From: Miscanthus floridulus
Lineage: Eukaryota > Streptophyta > Magnoliopsida > Poales > Poaceae
Direction of reading: 5' to 3'
DNA length: 64,000 nt
NCBI RefSeq assembly: GCF_019320115.1
Contig: NC_089595.1
Span: 111,864,461 to 111,928,460 of the forward strand
Below are positions 40,210 to 52,660 of this stretch, in pieces. The position numbers were made by a program, and so were the translations under genes. The notes under the pieces were generated by a model. It had not been told where the DNA came from, did not search any database, and was given only the letters and a program-made list of their open reading frames with translations. Each line of letters begins with the position of its first letter. Position 1 is the first letter of the stretch.

Positions 40210-41420
40210 AATTCATATAGAGTGAGAACATAAACATAATAATAACAATTGCATGCCTTAGTTCTAACGTTGGTCAAAATTAAAACATACAATTGTCCTC
40301 TACACTAGTTATACATCACCGTTGGCAGAAATAGAATTAATGCAGGACAAAAACTCATCATAATATTGCCATTAATCAACGTTGGTCAGAATAATAACAA
40401 TATTATAATAGCTAAAAATATCCATTTTTTCAAAATTAAATTCTCCCGTTGGTTCAATTTAATAATGAAAATAACAACTTTAAATACGCAGCGGAAAAAT
40501 ATTCTCAATTTAGTGAATTTTACCCACAGGAAAATTCTCTTTTCTATTTTCTTTAAGCCATTTATCCATTTTCCAGGAAATAAATATTTACTGGAAAAGA
40601 AAAACAAAAATGACTCATTTCAGCACTGTTCATTGGCCCAACAAGCAAAACGGCCTGGCCCACTTCTCTGCGTGCGCGCTGCTCGCACCCAGGCCACAAC
40701 TTGGGCCTAGGCCAGCAATGTTCAGCACTGTTCATTGGCCCAGCGATGCGGTCCGTGCATCCGGCGCCGTTGGATTCAATCGAACGGCCGAGCGGTGAGA
40801 TCGGGTGAACAAAACCACCGACCGCCTGCCTCCTCCCAAACCCTAACCCTCATTCGTGCCTCTCCTCTCTCTCACTCTCTCAGCCGCAGCGAGCGCACTG
40901 AGCGAGCGAAGCAGTGGAGCGGGCAGCCATGGCGCCGTCGCCGGCCCTCTCGCCGGCGTGCGCGCTCTCCTGCGGGTGAGCGCGCCACCATCGAGCGGCC
41001 TGGCCGCGGTGCCCCCTTGGCCTATCCCGGCGAGCAGCTCCTCGGCTTAGCCCTTTCTTCTCCTCGCGCACCGGTGAGGCTGCAGCACTGTGCAGCGGCG
41101 AGGTAAGCCAAAACGGCTCTTCCTCTTCTCCCTTTCCCCTTCTTTCTTCTAGGATTAACCCAATTTGGGGATGGGGTAAAAAATTAGGGTTAGGGTTTTA
41201 GGATGGGCACTATTCCTCTTCCCCAGAGGGACTATGGATTTTTGGGTTCGGTTTCGCGTGCCGAGCCCTCCTGCTCTTCTTTCTTTTACCCAGTTAGGGT
41301 TAGGGTTAGGAAAACCCTCTTTCTTCTTAGATTCGAACAAAATCTGATCGGTTCTCTGCTTTCTTGTTTGTTTCCCCATTCTAGATCTAAAAACCCTAGA
41401 AACCGTGTCTCTGGTACCAT
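40210..41420 (-). other. copia untranslated leader
   Basis: About 1.2 kb between the gag start and the 5' LTR. No supported gene. It contains AT-rich and CT-rich parts and AACCCTA-like stretches. Its outer end is the primer binding site. Confidence 0.6.
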
Positions 41421-41944
41421 TGTCGAACCGATAGGATCACTAGGAGCATAGATCTAGCCGAGTACTTGCTGTTGAATAGAATAATGAATCCTAGAACATC
41501 TACTAATGCGGTAACAGTAAGTAGAACGAGAGAAAGGGAGGAGTAGAAGATGGACATGTCAAACCTAACACCGCAGTGGAGGAGGATCCGCTCGCATCCA
41601 CCATGGAGTCGGTGTCTGCGCTAGGGCAGCAATGGTCGGGGAAGACGGGTGGCGGCACAGTGCAGTGGTCGCCGGTGATGCAGTCCGGTGGCGGCGCGGC
41701 TAGTGGCAGAGGTGCTTCCTGTCACTGGCTACACGCCCTCTAGATCAGATTAGGGTTTAGGTGTCGGTGGGGAGCTCGGCTCAGGTGAACCTCATGACTT
41801 GAGCCGTCGGCCCCCACCTCTATTTATTGCGCAGTGTGACAAGGGCCCTCCAGCCATAGTGGGTTGGGCGCCTCCGATCATGGCGCAGATCAAAGGCCCA
41901 ACTAGGCCGTTGGGCCCAGTTTGGGATTAGAGATCAATCTAACA
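41421..41944 (-). repeat. copia 5' LTR
   Basis: 524 bases; plus-strand ends TGTCGAACCG and ATCTAACA. It carries the uninterrupted hAT target site at its left part. Confidence 0.93.
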
Positions 41945-42195
41945 CTGCTGCCATCCCTTGGAAAACTTTGCGAAAGCTTTGACCAAGCTATTAGTTAACC
42001 ACTTGCTGCTGAACCAAACCCCAATATATAGTCCATTTGGCATAGTCCTCGCATGCAGGTATTCCTACTCTAGTTACCTGTTAACATGATCCCCAAGCAT
42101 GTTGCTATCCACCATTATATATCATTTCAAACACATGCATTCCACAAAGGACCCCATAGATCTTGTTTCATCTTTTTAGGTCAACTTTAATATAC

Positions 42196-42330
42196 ACCCT
42201 GTTCGTTTGGGCTTATTTGGCTTATAAGCCATGGCTGAAAGTACTGTTGGCTGGTTTGGTGTGAGAGAAAATACTGTTCGTTGGCTAATAAGCCATGGCT
42301 TATAAGCCAAATACGACCAAGCGAATAGGT
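42196..42330. mobile_element. Short hAT-like MITE
   Basis: ACCCTGTTCGTTTGGGC at the left, AAGCGAATAGGT at the right, with GTGAGAGAAAATACTGTTCG in the core and inverted AAGCCATGGCT blocks, as in 19461-19594. Confidence 0.6.
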
Positions 42331-43080
42331 TGTATCACACCATCCTCCATCTTGAGTCAGCTCCAATCCAAATGAAGCCCAAACTGCAATTGCCCGATAT
42401 ATAGCTATCCCCTTTAGATGAGCCCATCGACAGATCACCATCATCGTCATCATGTCCAGCAAAGAACAGATTAAAAGGCCTACACTAATAATGCCACATG
42501 AAACCTCACAAATTTCATGACAAAGCAATAATGTTACAAAATTTGTGATGAAAAATGTTAGATTCATCACTGGTCATCCTTAAAACGAAAGATAGGGAAC
42601 AAACCAATATTTACCATCCAAGCATCATAAGTTCTAGATTTTTATATATATTCAGTGATCAATGTCAAAAACATAATGTCATAGAAGCTCAAATTTGTTG
42701 TGGTGGTGCGAGGGAGTTGGGTGCGAATAATTTAGTGTTTTTTAACATCTAGGAGCAATTTGAAAGTGGGAGTCCTGAAAATAATAGGAACACATGTCGA
42801 ACAGGGAAATCAATAGTTAGTTGTAGTATTATACTTGAACTAATGAACAACAAGCCATGTCTAGGGCTTAAGATTCATCTTCAATACCGTCTACGACTTA
42901 GCAATAACTCATAAACCCCTTCTGGGTCATTACACTAAGCAAGAGATTACATTAACTTGAAGTCTGAAAAAGCTAATTTAGGTGCACACTTAGATTTGGC
43001 TCAACTAAATCTTAAGATGGTTCATCGAATGGTAGGGTCAAGACACCGCCGATTTGCTCTATTGCTGAACTGGACATAAT
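42331..43080. other. Intergenic, nothing assignable
   Basis: AT-rich sequence without supported genes between the MITE and the 3' end of the LINE. Confidence 0.4.
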
Positions 43081-43484
43081 TTTTTTTCTTGAATACACAT
43101 GAGTGTGCATATCATTGTATTAGAAGAAGCAGAGTTTATATTACAAGAGTGCCGCTCCTGGCCGTTAGTTTTCTATTACACGCTACATCTTGTAATTTGT
43201 CAATCCTTCGCCCTATTGGGTTCCAACATGCGCTAGCCCTATGCCAAGGCTTGTAGACCTCGCGCACCTGCTTGAATCCACTGGTCGGCCTCGGACTTGA
43301 TGATCTGCAGGACTTCACTTATGGCCACTGAGGATCCCCAAAAGCAACGTGCGTTCCACTCTTTCCATAGTTGCCAAGAGACAAGCATGAATAGAGAGTC
43401 TATGCCAACTCATTTGTCACCGTCGAATAGGGACCTCAATCACCACCACCAGATTATCGTTGTTGGGGATGAGGGCGGTGTTGG

Positions 43485-43781
43485 TCAACCGAGAGCTTGA
43501 AGGACGTAGAACCATACCTCCCTAGAGAATAGACATGCCGCAATGATATGGTCGATCATTTCATGGCCTTGATCACATAGGTAGCATAGTTCCCTGGCCT
43601 CAAGACCGTGTCTTGCTCTCCTATCCTCGGTCCAGTGCTTGTGTTTGAATGCTAGCCAAAGGAAGATCTTGATCCGTAGCGGTGCCCATGTCTTCCAGAT
43701 CAACTTGTGACCAGGCAATGGAATGGAGCTAGTGTGGAGCATGTTATGCGCCGAGTTGTCAGTGTAGGTGCCATCCACCAT
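43485..43781 (-). pseudogene. LINE zf-RVT C-terminal region
   Basis: 98 residues with WKTWAPLRIKIFLWLAFKH and the zinc-binding ARELCYLCDQGHEMIDHII, the C-x2-C-x4-H-x4-H-like module found after the reverse transcriptase in plant LINEs. Confidence 0.8.
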
Positions 43782-44855
43782 CCACCGCCAAATGGTTTTA
43801 TCTTCCTCATCAGTGAGCTAGATACCATCGACTACTACCCAAAGGTGTAGGTAGTCCACCAACTCCTAAACCGAAAGTCCCCTGGCTATGCTGCGCACCC
43901 AAGCTATGTTGTGCAGTCCCTCTCTGACGGTCTACTTGCGACGCACTCATTGTGGGATTGCCAGATACAAGTATGGTGCGATGGTGGCCACGTCCTGTCC
44001 ATCGATCCATTGATCTTCCCAAAAAATGCTTGTCGGTCGTTACCTAGCCTTGTGTAGGTTGAAGCTTTGAAAAAGGCTTGCACTTCCTTGGAGGTTTGGA
44101 TCGGCAGCTGTCTCCATGCTCGATCCTGATTAGTCTTCTACAGCCAAAGCCAATGGGTCTATAGGGCATACCCAGCTAGTTTGAGATCACTGATTCCAAA
44201 CCACCGAATTGCGTTGGCCTACCACAAGTTGTCCATGCAACAATGCATTTCCCTCTGATGGGTTGATCTCTTCCTGCCTAGAAAAATTTCCTACGGATTG
44301 CATCAAGCTCCTTCCTAGCCCAAGGAGGCAAGTTCTTTGCCATCATGGCATAGATGGGGATGGCTCGCAGAATAGATTTGACCCAGACTAGTCTTCCACT
44401 TCTCACCATTAGCGAGCCGTGGCACGATAAGAGCTTCTTAGCAACTACTTCAACAAGTGATTAGTAGTGGGCCTTCGGGATAGCTTTTGTGCTGAGCGGC
44501 AATCCAAGATACTTGATTGGAAAGTTCTAAACCTAGCACCCGAGGATGGACACAATATCTAGCAGTGTGTCATCTCCTCCGTAAATCACGGCGATGGAGC
44601 ATTTGGCAAGATTTGTGTGTAGCCCGGATGCTTGGCCAGAGATGTTCAGTATTTCCTTGACCGCCCTTGCTTCCTGTACCGTCGGCTAGATCAATAGGAT
44701 AACATCGTCCATGTACAGGCTGCACTAGAACTTTATCTCTAGTGGTGCCATCCTCCTTAGTACACCGTCATGAGATGCCTTTTGTAGCAGGCGGTATAGC
44801 CGCCCATCACGATTATGAAGAGCATTGGGAACAAAGAGTCACCCTGGCAGACTCC
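43782..44855 (-). pseudogene. Decayed 3' part of the LINE reverse transcriptase
   Basis: No long open frame. Short pieces match the part of plant LINE ORF2 that follows the catalytic domain, but stops and frame changes are frequent. Confidence 0.5.
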
Positions 44856-45663
44856 TCACAGGTGTCTGATCGATGGGCCTTGATGCCGATTGAGTATGAT
44901 TCGCGAGGATGTAGAACTAAGTAGGGTTTCAATCCATCTACGCCATGTGTCACTAAACCCGTGTGCTTGTAAGACTTCCATCAGGAAAGGCCATGACAGG
45001 GTGTCGAAGGCCTTGGATATGTCAAGCTTTAGAAGTAGCATTAGAATTTTCCTTTTCCTGATCAGAACTGTCGCCCATTGGACGTATTTGTCGTTATCAT
45101 GGATGGAGCGGGTTCTGATGAAAGCGTTCTGATTCCTGCCCACCATGTTTGCTAGCCATGGTAGCAGTGCTAGGATCTTGGAGATGAGTTTGGTGAAGCT
45201 GTGTATCATAGTGATTGGTCTAAAGTCTGACGGACAGCTTGTGCCTACCTTCTTTGGGATCAGAGCGATCAAGGCATTATTCAGCCGATCCATGCTTCTT
45301 ATGTTCCCTTGCTCAAATGCGTATATAACTTCCATGACTTCCTGTTGGATCACTGTCCAAGCGGTTTTGTAAAATGCCTCGGTGAAGCCGTCTGACCCTG
45401 GTGCTCTATCGCTTGGCATTGCTTGAATGGCAGCCCATACTTCGTCGGTGCTAAAGGTCGCATCTTGGTCTTCCATGTTGAGCTGTGTGATTCCAAGAGC
45501 CTCAAAGTTTAGGGTGACGCCACCTCTTTCGGCTGAGCCGAAGACCTCTGCGAAGTGGTTGTGCAGAGTGAGCTCCATGTCATTGTGATCAGCGATAACG
45601 TGTCCCGCGACTGATAGAGCCAGTATGTAGTTCCTCCGCTTCCTCCCACAGGCAATTAGGTGT
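44856..45663 (-). pseudogene. LINE reverse transcriptase, N-terminal part
   Basis: Open frame with IACGRKRRNYI at the start, then MPSDRAPGSDGFTEAFYK, LIPKKVG, FRPITMIHSFTKLISKIL and LLKLDISKAFDTLSWPFL, the last with the first catalytic Asp of the LINE polymerase. The YADD-containing part lies in the decayed region beyond 44856. Upstream it is cut by the insertion. Confidence 0.88.
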
Positions 45664-47941
45664 GAAAGGACCTTGATGTCACTTAGAGGGGGGGGGGTGA
45701 ATAGGCCTGTTTTAAACAAACTCGTAGTGGAAGTTAAATTGTAGGTGCAGCACTGCTACTCCCAAGGTGCAGCACTGCCGCACTGTGGCACTGCCTCACT
45801 AAAAGTGCGGCACTGTTGCTCCCGCAGACAAGCTTGAACTACAATTCAAAAACTGCCTAAGAAAAAATAGATCGAGCAAATTACTGATGTTCCTAGGATA
45901 GTGTAGAGCCTATTTCACCACCAAGATGTTGGTGGAAGTGAACGAGCAAGTAGATCGGGACCAAACCCAAGAATCACCACAAATACAAGTATAGCAATGC
46001 AAATCACAAGAGCACAAGTGACACACCAATTTATCCCATGGTTCAGCTCGTCACTAAGGCTTGCCTATGTCCATGTTATTGAGGTAGCCACAAAGGCTTT
46101 GGTCTCTTTCAACCTTATCCTCGTTCTCAAGTCAAGAGAATGAACTCTTGAGATGAGGGGTGATTTCCCTAGATGATTGGGGTGATTACAAATCTCCCGG
46201 GGCTGCCACACAAGTTGGCAAGCTCCACGGGCGATGCTCTTGCCAGCTAGGAGCAAGCTCTAAGAGTAACAAACACAATCCACTGGCTTGAACATGAACC
46301 AAGTGCTCTAGGAGATGAAGAACAGTTGGGGCTGCTCTCTAATGCAGTTTGGAGGCTCAAACTCTCTTGTATTTGAAAGGAAATCAAAGAGAGAAGCTTG
46401 AGGGTCTCTAATGGTGAGTGAGGGAGAGAGAGCAGCTCTTTTCTATTTTGGACGAGCTGGAATGAGCAGGAGGTTCAAGAGAGCCGTTTGGGAGGAAGAG
46501 AAGGGGTATAAATACCCCTAGCTCCCAACGATCAGTTCAGTCATGGCAGTGCCATGGCTAAACTGCGGCAGTGCCGTAGTGCGACAATGCCTCACTTTAG
46601 TGTGGCAGTGCCTCACCTGCCAGGTAGCACAAAAGATAGGATTGCAAAGCTTGCTATCTTGGCTAAGGCTTTAAGGATATTTGGTGGGTAAACGAGCACT
46701 TGGTTGCACATTAAAGCTTGTGCATTGTATCCCCCTTTATAGTATGACTTTTCTTAAACTCAAATTCAAAATATCAAAGAATTTAAACACCTTTAAGATG
46801 GTCACCGCATCCTTTTTATAATTGGTGGCTCCACCATCAATTGTATTGTCCTCATTCCCATTATACCTTGAGCATGTGACTTGAACCATTTCAACACATG
46901 TGAGTTCAATCCATGGCTTCAAGTCACTTCTAATAATGATTTGATCCTCAACACAATATGACTCCTCATAGCTCGATTAGTTCCTCGAATCAATGCAAGT
47001 ACTCTCTTCTTCACCTTAGCCATGGTACCTCGGTCCTTAAGCCATCGCTTGCCCTTCACCTTTGCTTAGTCCCTTGAAGCCCTTTCCTTGCTATCTTCAC
47101 CTTATCAAGCCATACTCAAGTCACATCATATTAAGTATCCATTGAAAAAACATTTCTTCAAAATTGTGATCCTTGCTTGAATATCTTCTAGATATGAATG
47201 TTGAGATCAGTCAAGCTTTAGTTTGATTCACATAAAGACATATATGAATCAACATCAATATGGTCAAGCCAATTCACGATTCCTTATATCCTCTTTATTT
47301 TGGCTTGACCCTCCTAATACTCACTTTAATATCTATCTTCATACTTCTAGCTTGATCAAAGCAATGCAAAGTGATTTTCCAACTCTTTATCCTTACAAGC
47401 AAACCAACATAGAGACCGACTTATATCCAATATGAGTTGTGTCCTTTGTCATTTAAACCTTTGCTTGGTATTTCTTCACTTATGCATTCTTGACTCATTC
47501 TTCAATCCTTGATGAAAGCTAATCCACTATCAAACTCTTCTTGTTCATGCAAAGCAAGCCATTATTGAGACCAATCCAAAATCATCAACTCATGTCTCTT
47601 TTAACATTTACCAAATATGCTTGCTTTCTCATGATACTATGATATTCCTCAACATAGAAGCCATTTCATCAACTCTGTTTGCATTGTTGTCTTACTCTTG
47701 AACTATATTGTTTCTGTGATCTTCCAACACAACAATACACAATTTGGCCTTGATTTGAACATTATATGGAATATCATCAAGTTTGCCTTCTCGTTGAACC
47801 TATATACACTTCTCATTCCACAGTCCACAAGTGTATGCAATAAACTCAATTTCTTGTTCAACACTTAGCAAACTTGTTAGACCTTTAATGGTGTTGTCAT
47901 TCAGTTCACCAAAACGCACTAAAGGGCTAGATGCACTTACA
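45664..47941. mobile_element. 2.3-kb insertion in the LINE reading frame, class unassigned
   Basis: Separates TAYLHL from IACGRKRRN, which are contiguous in plant LINEs. Flanked by AGGTGT at 45658-45663 and 47942-47947, a likely 6-base target duplication. One end has a G12 run followed by GTGAATAGGCC; the other ends CTAGATGCACTTAC. Two clusters of GCAGTGCC/GGCACTGC units lie at about 45748-45830 and 46545-46625. No long open frame and no clear terminal inverted repeat. Confidence 0.7.
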
Positions 47942-47947
47942 AGGTGT

Positions 47948-48261
47948 AAGTATGCGGTGTTCGTGCCCCCGTCGCTGAGTTGGCGGATGTGTGATCTCTG
48001 CCTGGCCGTGGTCTGCTCCAACAAAGACAGTCCCAAACATCTCATCTTTAGTCTTTTCCGTAGAGCGTTTTCTGATTGAGAGAGATGGCGCCGCTTTTGT
48101 GTAGAGTCCAGTCGCATCACTAATTCTCTGGCCATGAGCAGTTTTGCTCTGATCGTGCCAATTCTCAATGCTGACCAACTCTGTAGTTGGCGCACCATTG
48201 CTCAAAGCATGTGGTTGAGTCGAGCCAATGAATCTAAATCTGTGACCGGTTGCTACCAAGC
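47948..48261 (-). pseudogene. LINE ORF2 linker between endonuclease and reverse transcriptase
   Basis: Minus-strand coding remnant with KRLKMRCLGLSLLEQTTARQ and RQLSDGGTNTAYLHL, which is the usual segment before the reverse transcriptase. Confidence 0.75.
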
Positions 48262-49059
48262 CTATGTGATGATGTCGATGTAGTCGTTGAACTTGGGCCA
48301 AAATAGCTCGAAGTGGAACCGGGCCTTGGTCATCTGGCCGAGGTTGGTTTGCAAGAGCAATGCGTAATGATCTAAAGCATTAGAGCCCAATCCGCGTAGA
48401 TGCGCATTGGGGAACATGCTCTCCCAATCGATGGATATGAGGATTCTATCGAGCCGCACAAGCATGGGGTTCTCTCTTTCATTGCTCCATGTAAAGCACC
48501 TGCCATGAAGATGGAGGTCTTGCAGCTCCAGCGTGGCTACCGTTCGCCTAAATCTGCGAAGGTTAGCCCTATCCACCCTGTCGTTGCTCTTATTAGATTC
48601 ATTGAGGATGAGGTTAAAGTCACCGGTTAGTGCCGATGGCCCAGGGCATGCGTCCCTGATGGCCTCGAGCTCCTCAAGGAATAGAAGTTTGTCCATGTCC
48701 TCTTGCGGCCCATACATGGAACTTAGCCACCATTTGGTCATAGCTTCCCCAATGTTTGGGAGCTGGACCGAAACCATGATTGAGTAACACCCAATCAGGA
48801 CGTTGCTAAAGTTGACATCAGGTTGGTGGCCTACAATGAGGATGCCACCACAACTCTCGGACGCCGGCAAGTAAGCGTACTCTGAAAATGCTATGCCCAA
48901 CATCGAGGACAGCAATGTTTGGGGGATTACATCTAGCTTGGTTTCTTGCAGGCAAACTATGGTAGGCCTAATATCATCGACTAACATCCATACCATGTCC
49001 TGCCATGCTCGCGCGTTGAGGCCGCGCACGTTCCATGATAATATTGTTGTATTATCCAT
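48262..49059 (-). pseudogene. LINE endonuclease segment 1
   Basis: 265 open residues of the exonuclease-endonuclease-phosphatase fold: ILSWNVRGLNARAWQ, VCLQETKLD, ALTGDFNLILNES, FTWSNERENPMLVRLDRIL and ALDHYALLL in place of the usual SDH-x-P/A-type end. This is the copy that is contiguous with ORF2 downstream. Confidence 0.9.
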
Positions 49060-50390
49060 TATTGTGGACGCCAGGTTTGATCGGGTCTTGTGATCAGGCC
49101 GCCACAGCGAGGGGTCGATGAGTCATTCGACCGACTTTAGGTTTGGTTGCCGAGAATAGCTCATCCATGGCCACCACATCAGCATCCGTCAGATTCTTAT
49201 CAAAGAAGGCATCGGAGGAGTGCCTGTCCACTAAGGATGGCTATGCATTGGGGTGGGTGAACCCCATCTTCTTCTTCTTCATTACGAGCACTTCTCCCCC
49301 CTTCGACACTAGAATGTGTCCCATCTGCTCAGCCACGATGTGTTGGCTTCATATCAGGATGGTCACTTTCTTTGCTGGTGGCTTCTGCTTCGATGGCGAC
49401 CGAATCAGTGGTGTCGGCCGCTTCCATTGCACTTCGTTGGTGAATTTGGTGAGGCACCGCACTGCTTCTCTAGGAGTGGGCATTGTTGGCACACCATTGC
49501 TTGAAGCATGTGGTCAAGTCAAGCCAATGAATCTAAATCCATGACCGGCCGCTACCAAGTCTGTGTGATGATGTCGATGTAGTCATTGAACTTGGGCCGA
49601 AATAGCTCAAAGTGGAACCGGGCCTTTGTCATATGGCCGAGGTTGGTCTACAATAGCAATGCGTAATGATCTAAAGCATCGGAGCCCAATCCATGTAGAT
49701 GCGCATTGGGGAACATGCTCTCCTAATCGATAGATATGAGGATTCTGTCGAGCCGCACAAGCATGGGGTTCTCTCTTTCATTGCTCCATGTAAAGACCTA
49801 CCATGAAGATGGAGGTCTTGTAGCTCCAGCGTGGCTACCGTCTGCCTAAATCTATGAAGGTTAGCCCTATCCACCCTGTCGTTGCTCTTATCAGATTCAT
49901 TGAGGATGAGGTTAAAGTCGTCGGTTAGTGCTGATGGCCTAGGGCATGCGTCCCTGATGGCCTCAAGCTCCTCGAGGAACAGAAGCTTGTATGCGTCTTC
50001 TTATGGCCCGTACATAGAAGTTAGCCACCATTTGGTCATAGCTTCCCCAATGTTTGGGAGCTAGACCAAAACCATGATCAAGTAACACCTGATGAGGACA
50101 TTGCTAAAGTTGACATCAGGTTGGTGGCCTACAATGAGGATGCCACCATGAGTCTCGGATGCCGACAAGTAAGCGTACTCTAAAAATGCTATGCCCAACA
50201 TCAAGGACAACAAAGATTAGGGGGTTACATCTAGCTTGGTTTCTTGCAGGCAAACTATGGCAGGCCTAATGTCATCGACTAGCATGCAAACCATGTCCCA
50301 CCACGCTTGTGTGTTGAGGCCACGCACGTTCCATGATAATATTGTTGTATTATCCATTGTTGTGGATGCCCAGTTTGATCGGGGCTTGTG
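49060..50390 (-). pseudogene. LINE ORF1-end plus endonuclease segment 2
   Basis: Second tandem unit. The ORF1-end copy lies about 49100-49490 and a decayed endonuclease at about 49560-50380, with stops and frameshifts (for example a lost base near 49797 in FTWSN). The order and spacing are the same as in units 1 and 3. Confidence 0.82.
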
Positions 50391-51692
50391 ATCAGGCCAC
50401 CGTGGCGAGGGACTGATGAGTCATTTGACTGGCTTTAGGTTTCGTTACTGAGAACAGCTCATCCAAGGCTGCCACATCAGCATCCATCAAGTTCTTATCA
50501 AAGAAGGCGTCGAAGGAGTGCCTGTCCATTGAGGACGGCTGTGCATTGGGGTGGGTGAACCCCTTCTTCTTCTTCTTCTTCATGATGAGCACTTCTCCCC
50601 TCTTCGACACTAGAATGTGTCCCATCTACTGAGCCACGATGCGCTAGCTTCATATCGGGATGGTCACTTTCTTTGCTGGTGGCTTCTACTTCAATGGCGA
50701 CCCGATTAGTGGCATCGATAGCTTCCATTGCACTTCGTTGGCAAATTTGGTGAGGCACCACGCCACTTTTCTAGGAGTGGGCATTGTTGGCGCACCATTG
50801 CTCAAAGCATGTGGTCGAGTCAAGCCAATGAATCTAAATCCGTGACCAGCCGTTACCAAGCCTGTGTGATGATGTCGATGTAGTCATTGAACTTGGGCCA
50901 AAATTGCTCCAAGTGGAACCAGGCCTTTGTCATCTGGCCAAGGTTGGTCTGCAAGACAAATGCGCAATGATCTGAAGCATCAAAGCCCAATCCACATAGA
51001 TGCGCATTGGGGAACATGCTCTCCCAATCGATGGATACGAGGATTCTGTTGAGCCACACAAGCATAGGATTTTCTCTTTCATTGCTCCATGTAAAGCACC
51101 TGCCATGAATATGGAGGTCTTGCAGCTCTAGTGTGGCTACCATCTGCCTAAATCTACGAAGGTTAGCCCTATCCACCCTGTCATTGCTCTTATCAGATTC
51201 ATTGAGGATGAGGTTAAAGTCACCGGTTAGTGCTGATGGCCTAGGGCATGTGTCCCTGATGGCCTCAAGCTCCTCGAGGAACATAAGCTTGTCTGCATCC
51301 TCTTGTGGCCCATACACAGAAGTTAGCCACCATTTGGTCATAGCTTCCCCAACATTTGGGAGGTGGACTAAAACCATGATCGAGTAACACCTGATGAGGA
51401 CGTTGCTAAAGTTGACATCAGGTTGGCAGCCTACAATGAGGATGCCACCACAAGTCTTGGACGCCGGCAAGTAAGCGTACTCCGAAAATGCTATGCCCAA
51501 CATCAAGGATAGCAATGTTTGGGGGATTACATCTAGCTTGGTTTGTTGTAGGCAAACTATGGCAGGTCTAATGTCATCGACTAGCGAGCGTACCGTGTCC
51601 CACCGCACTCGTGCGTTAAGGCCGTGCAGTTCCATGATAATATTGTTGTATTATTCATTGTTGTGGATGCCCGGTTTGATCGGGGCTTGTGA
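50391..51692 (-). pseudogene. LINE ORF1-end plus endonuclease segment 3
   Basis: ORF1-end copy at about 50392-50761 (MGHILVSKRGEVLIMKKKK and SFDAFFDKNLMDADVAALDE). Endonuclease copy at 50853-51635, 260 residues open, with VCLQQTKLD where the other copies have QETKLD, so the catalytic Glu is replaced by Gln. Confidence 0.85.
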
Positions 51693-52650
51693 TTAGGCCG
51701 CCACGGTGAGGGGCCGATGAGTCATTCGACCGACTTTAGGTTTGGTTGCTGAGAACAGCTCATCCATGGCCATCACATTAGCATCCGTTAGGTTCTTATT
51801 GAAGAAGGCATCGAAGGAGTGCCTGTCCACTAAGGATGGTTGGGCATTGGGGTGGGTGAACCCCTTCTTCTTCTTCATGATGAGCACTTCTCCCCTCTTC
51901 GACACTAGAATGTGTCCCATCTGCTGAGCCATGATGCGCTAGCTTCGTATCGAGATGGTCACTTTCTTTGCTGGTGGCTTCTACTTCGTTGGCGACCTGA
52001 TCAGTGGCGTCGGCCGCTTTCGTTGCACTTTGTTGGTGAATTTGGTGAGGCACCACGTTGCTTCTCTAGGAGTGGGTGTTGGCTCCCCACATGAACTGGG
52101 GGTCACATCTAGGGTTGAGTTAGTGGCGCCCAGTGTTGATTGGCCTAGCATCTCCCATGCACTAGGCATCGGTGCATCTTCCTCCTGTGCTTCCCCCGCT
52201 TGCAGCATGGTGGATGGCTCTGGTCCTCCTCTAGCTACTCATCGATGGCATAGGTGTGCGGATAGGTACTTGTCCCTGCTTCCATGCCTGCTTGTGTCGA
52301 AGAGCTTCGGCGGATGACGTAGCGGTAGGAGGGCCGCGTCAGCTGCGCGGTCTCAGTGTTGGTGTTGAAGTAGTTGGTGCAGATGGAGTCCTCAGACCAT
52401 CGCATGGCCTTGGATCACCTAGGTGTGCCAGAGGGGAAGAAAGGTGCTGCGTGAGGGGAGAGGGTGGCTGGTCCCTTACCTTTTGGAGAGGTCGAGGGGG
52501 GCTAGTGGCCGGCAATGTCGAGGTGGCGGCCGGCGGGCTGGTGGAGGTGGGCAGAGGGTTGGGGAGGGGGCTAGGTGAGGGGAGAGGGAGGGCTCCATCC
52601 CCTTTCCGACTACCAAAGCCTGGCCAACTGGATAGAATTGGTGGAGGCAT
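51693..52650 (-). pseudogene. LINE ORF1
   Basis: N-terminal part at 52339-52650 is Pro/Ser/Thr-rich and starts MPPPILSSWPGFGSRKG; later pieces include LTKFTNKVQRKRPTPL and the end region MGHILVSKRGEVLIM. Frameshifts divide it. ORF1 of plant LINEs binds RNA. Confidence 0.7.
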
Positions 52651-52660
52651 TGTTGTAAAT

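Larger units (their letters stand above)
34676..41944 (-). mobile_element. Ty1/copia retrotransposon, complete but degenerate
   Basis: Two LTRs (34676-35815 with an inserted hAT element, and 41421-41944, 524 bases) enclose gag and pol on the minus strand, flanked by a perfect 5-base duplication CTGCT (34671-34675 and 41945-41949). A Met-tRNA-type primer site, TGGTACCAGAGAC, adjoins the 5' LTR at 41419 downwards, and a purine tract AAGGGAGGAGAT adjoins the 3' LTR. Domain order gag, protease, integrase, reverse transcriptase, RNase H defines Ty1/copia. Several frameshifts and stops show it is inactive. By eye the two LTRs differ at over 20 of the first 230 bases. Confidence 0.95.
43081..52660 (-). 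mobile_element. L1-type LINE with internal triplication and an insertion
   Basis: Minus-strand non-LTR element. Its 3' end is marked by an A8-9 run (T run at 43080-43088 on the plus strand). Order from the 5' side: ORF1 (about 52650 down to 51690), three endonuclease segments with ORF1-end copies between them (52070-48190), spacer, a 2.3-kb insertion (45664-47941), reverse transcriptase (45660-44856 and decayed continuation), and a zinc-finger region near 43485-43781. No target duplication was found. Frames are broken in many places. Confidence 0.85.

Noticed and set aside
48190..52080. CRISPR or satellite array
   Set aside because: Period of 1.3 kb with coding content of a LINE; no short repeats or spacers.
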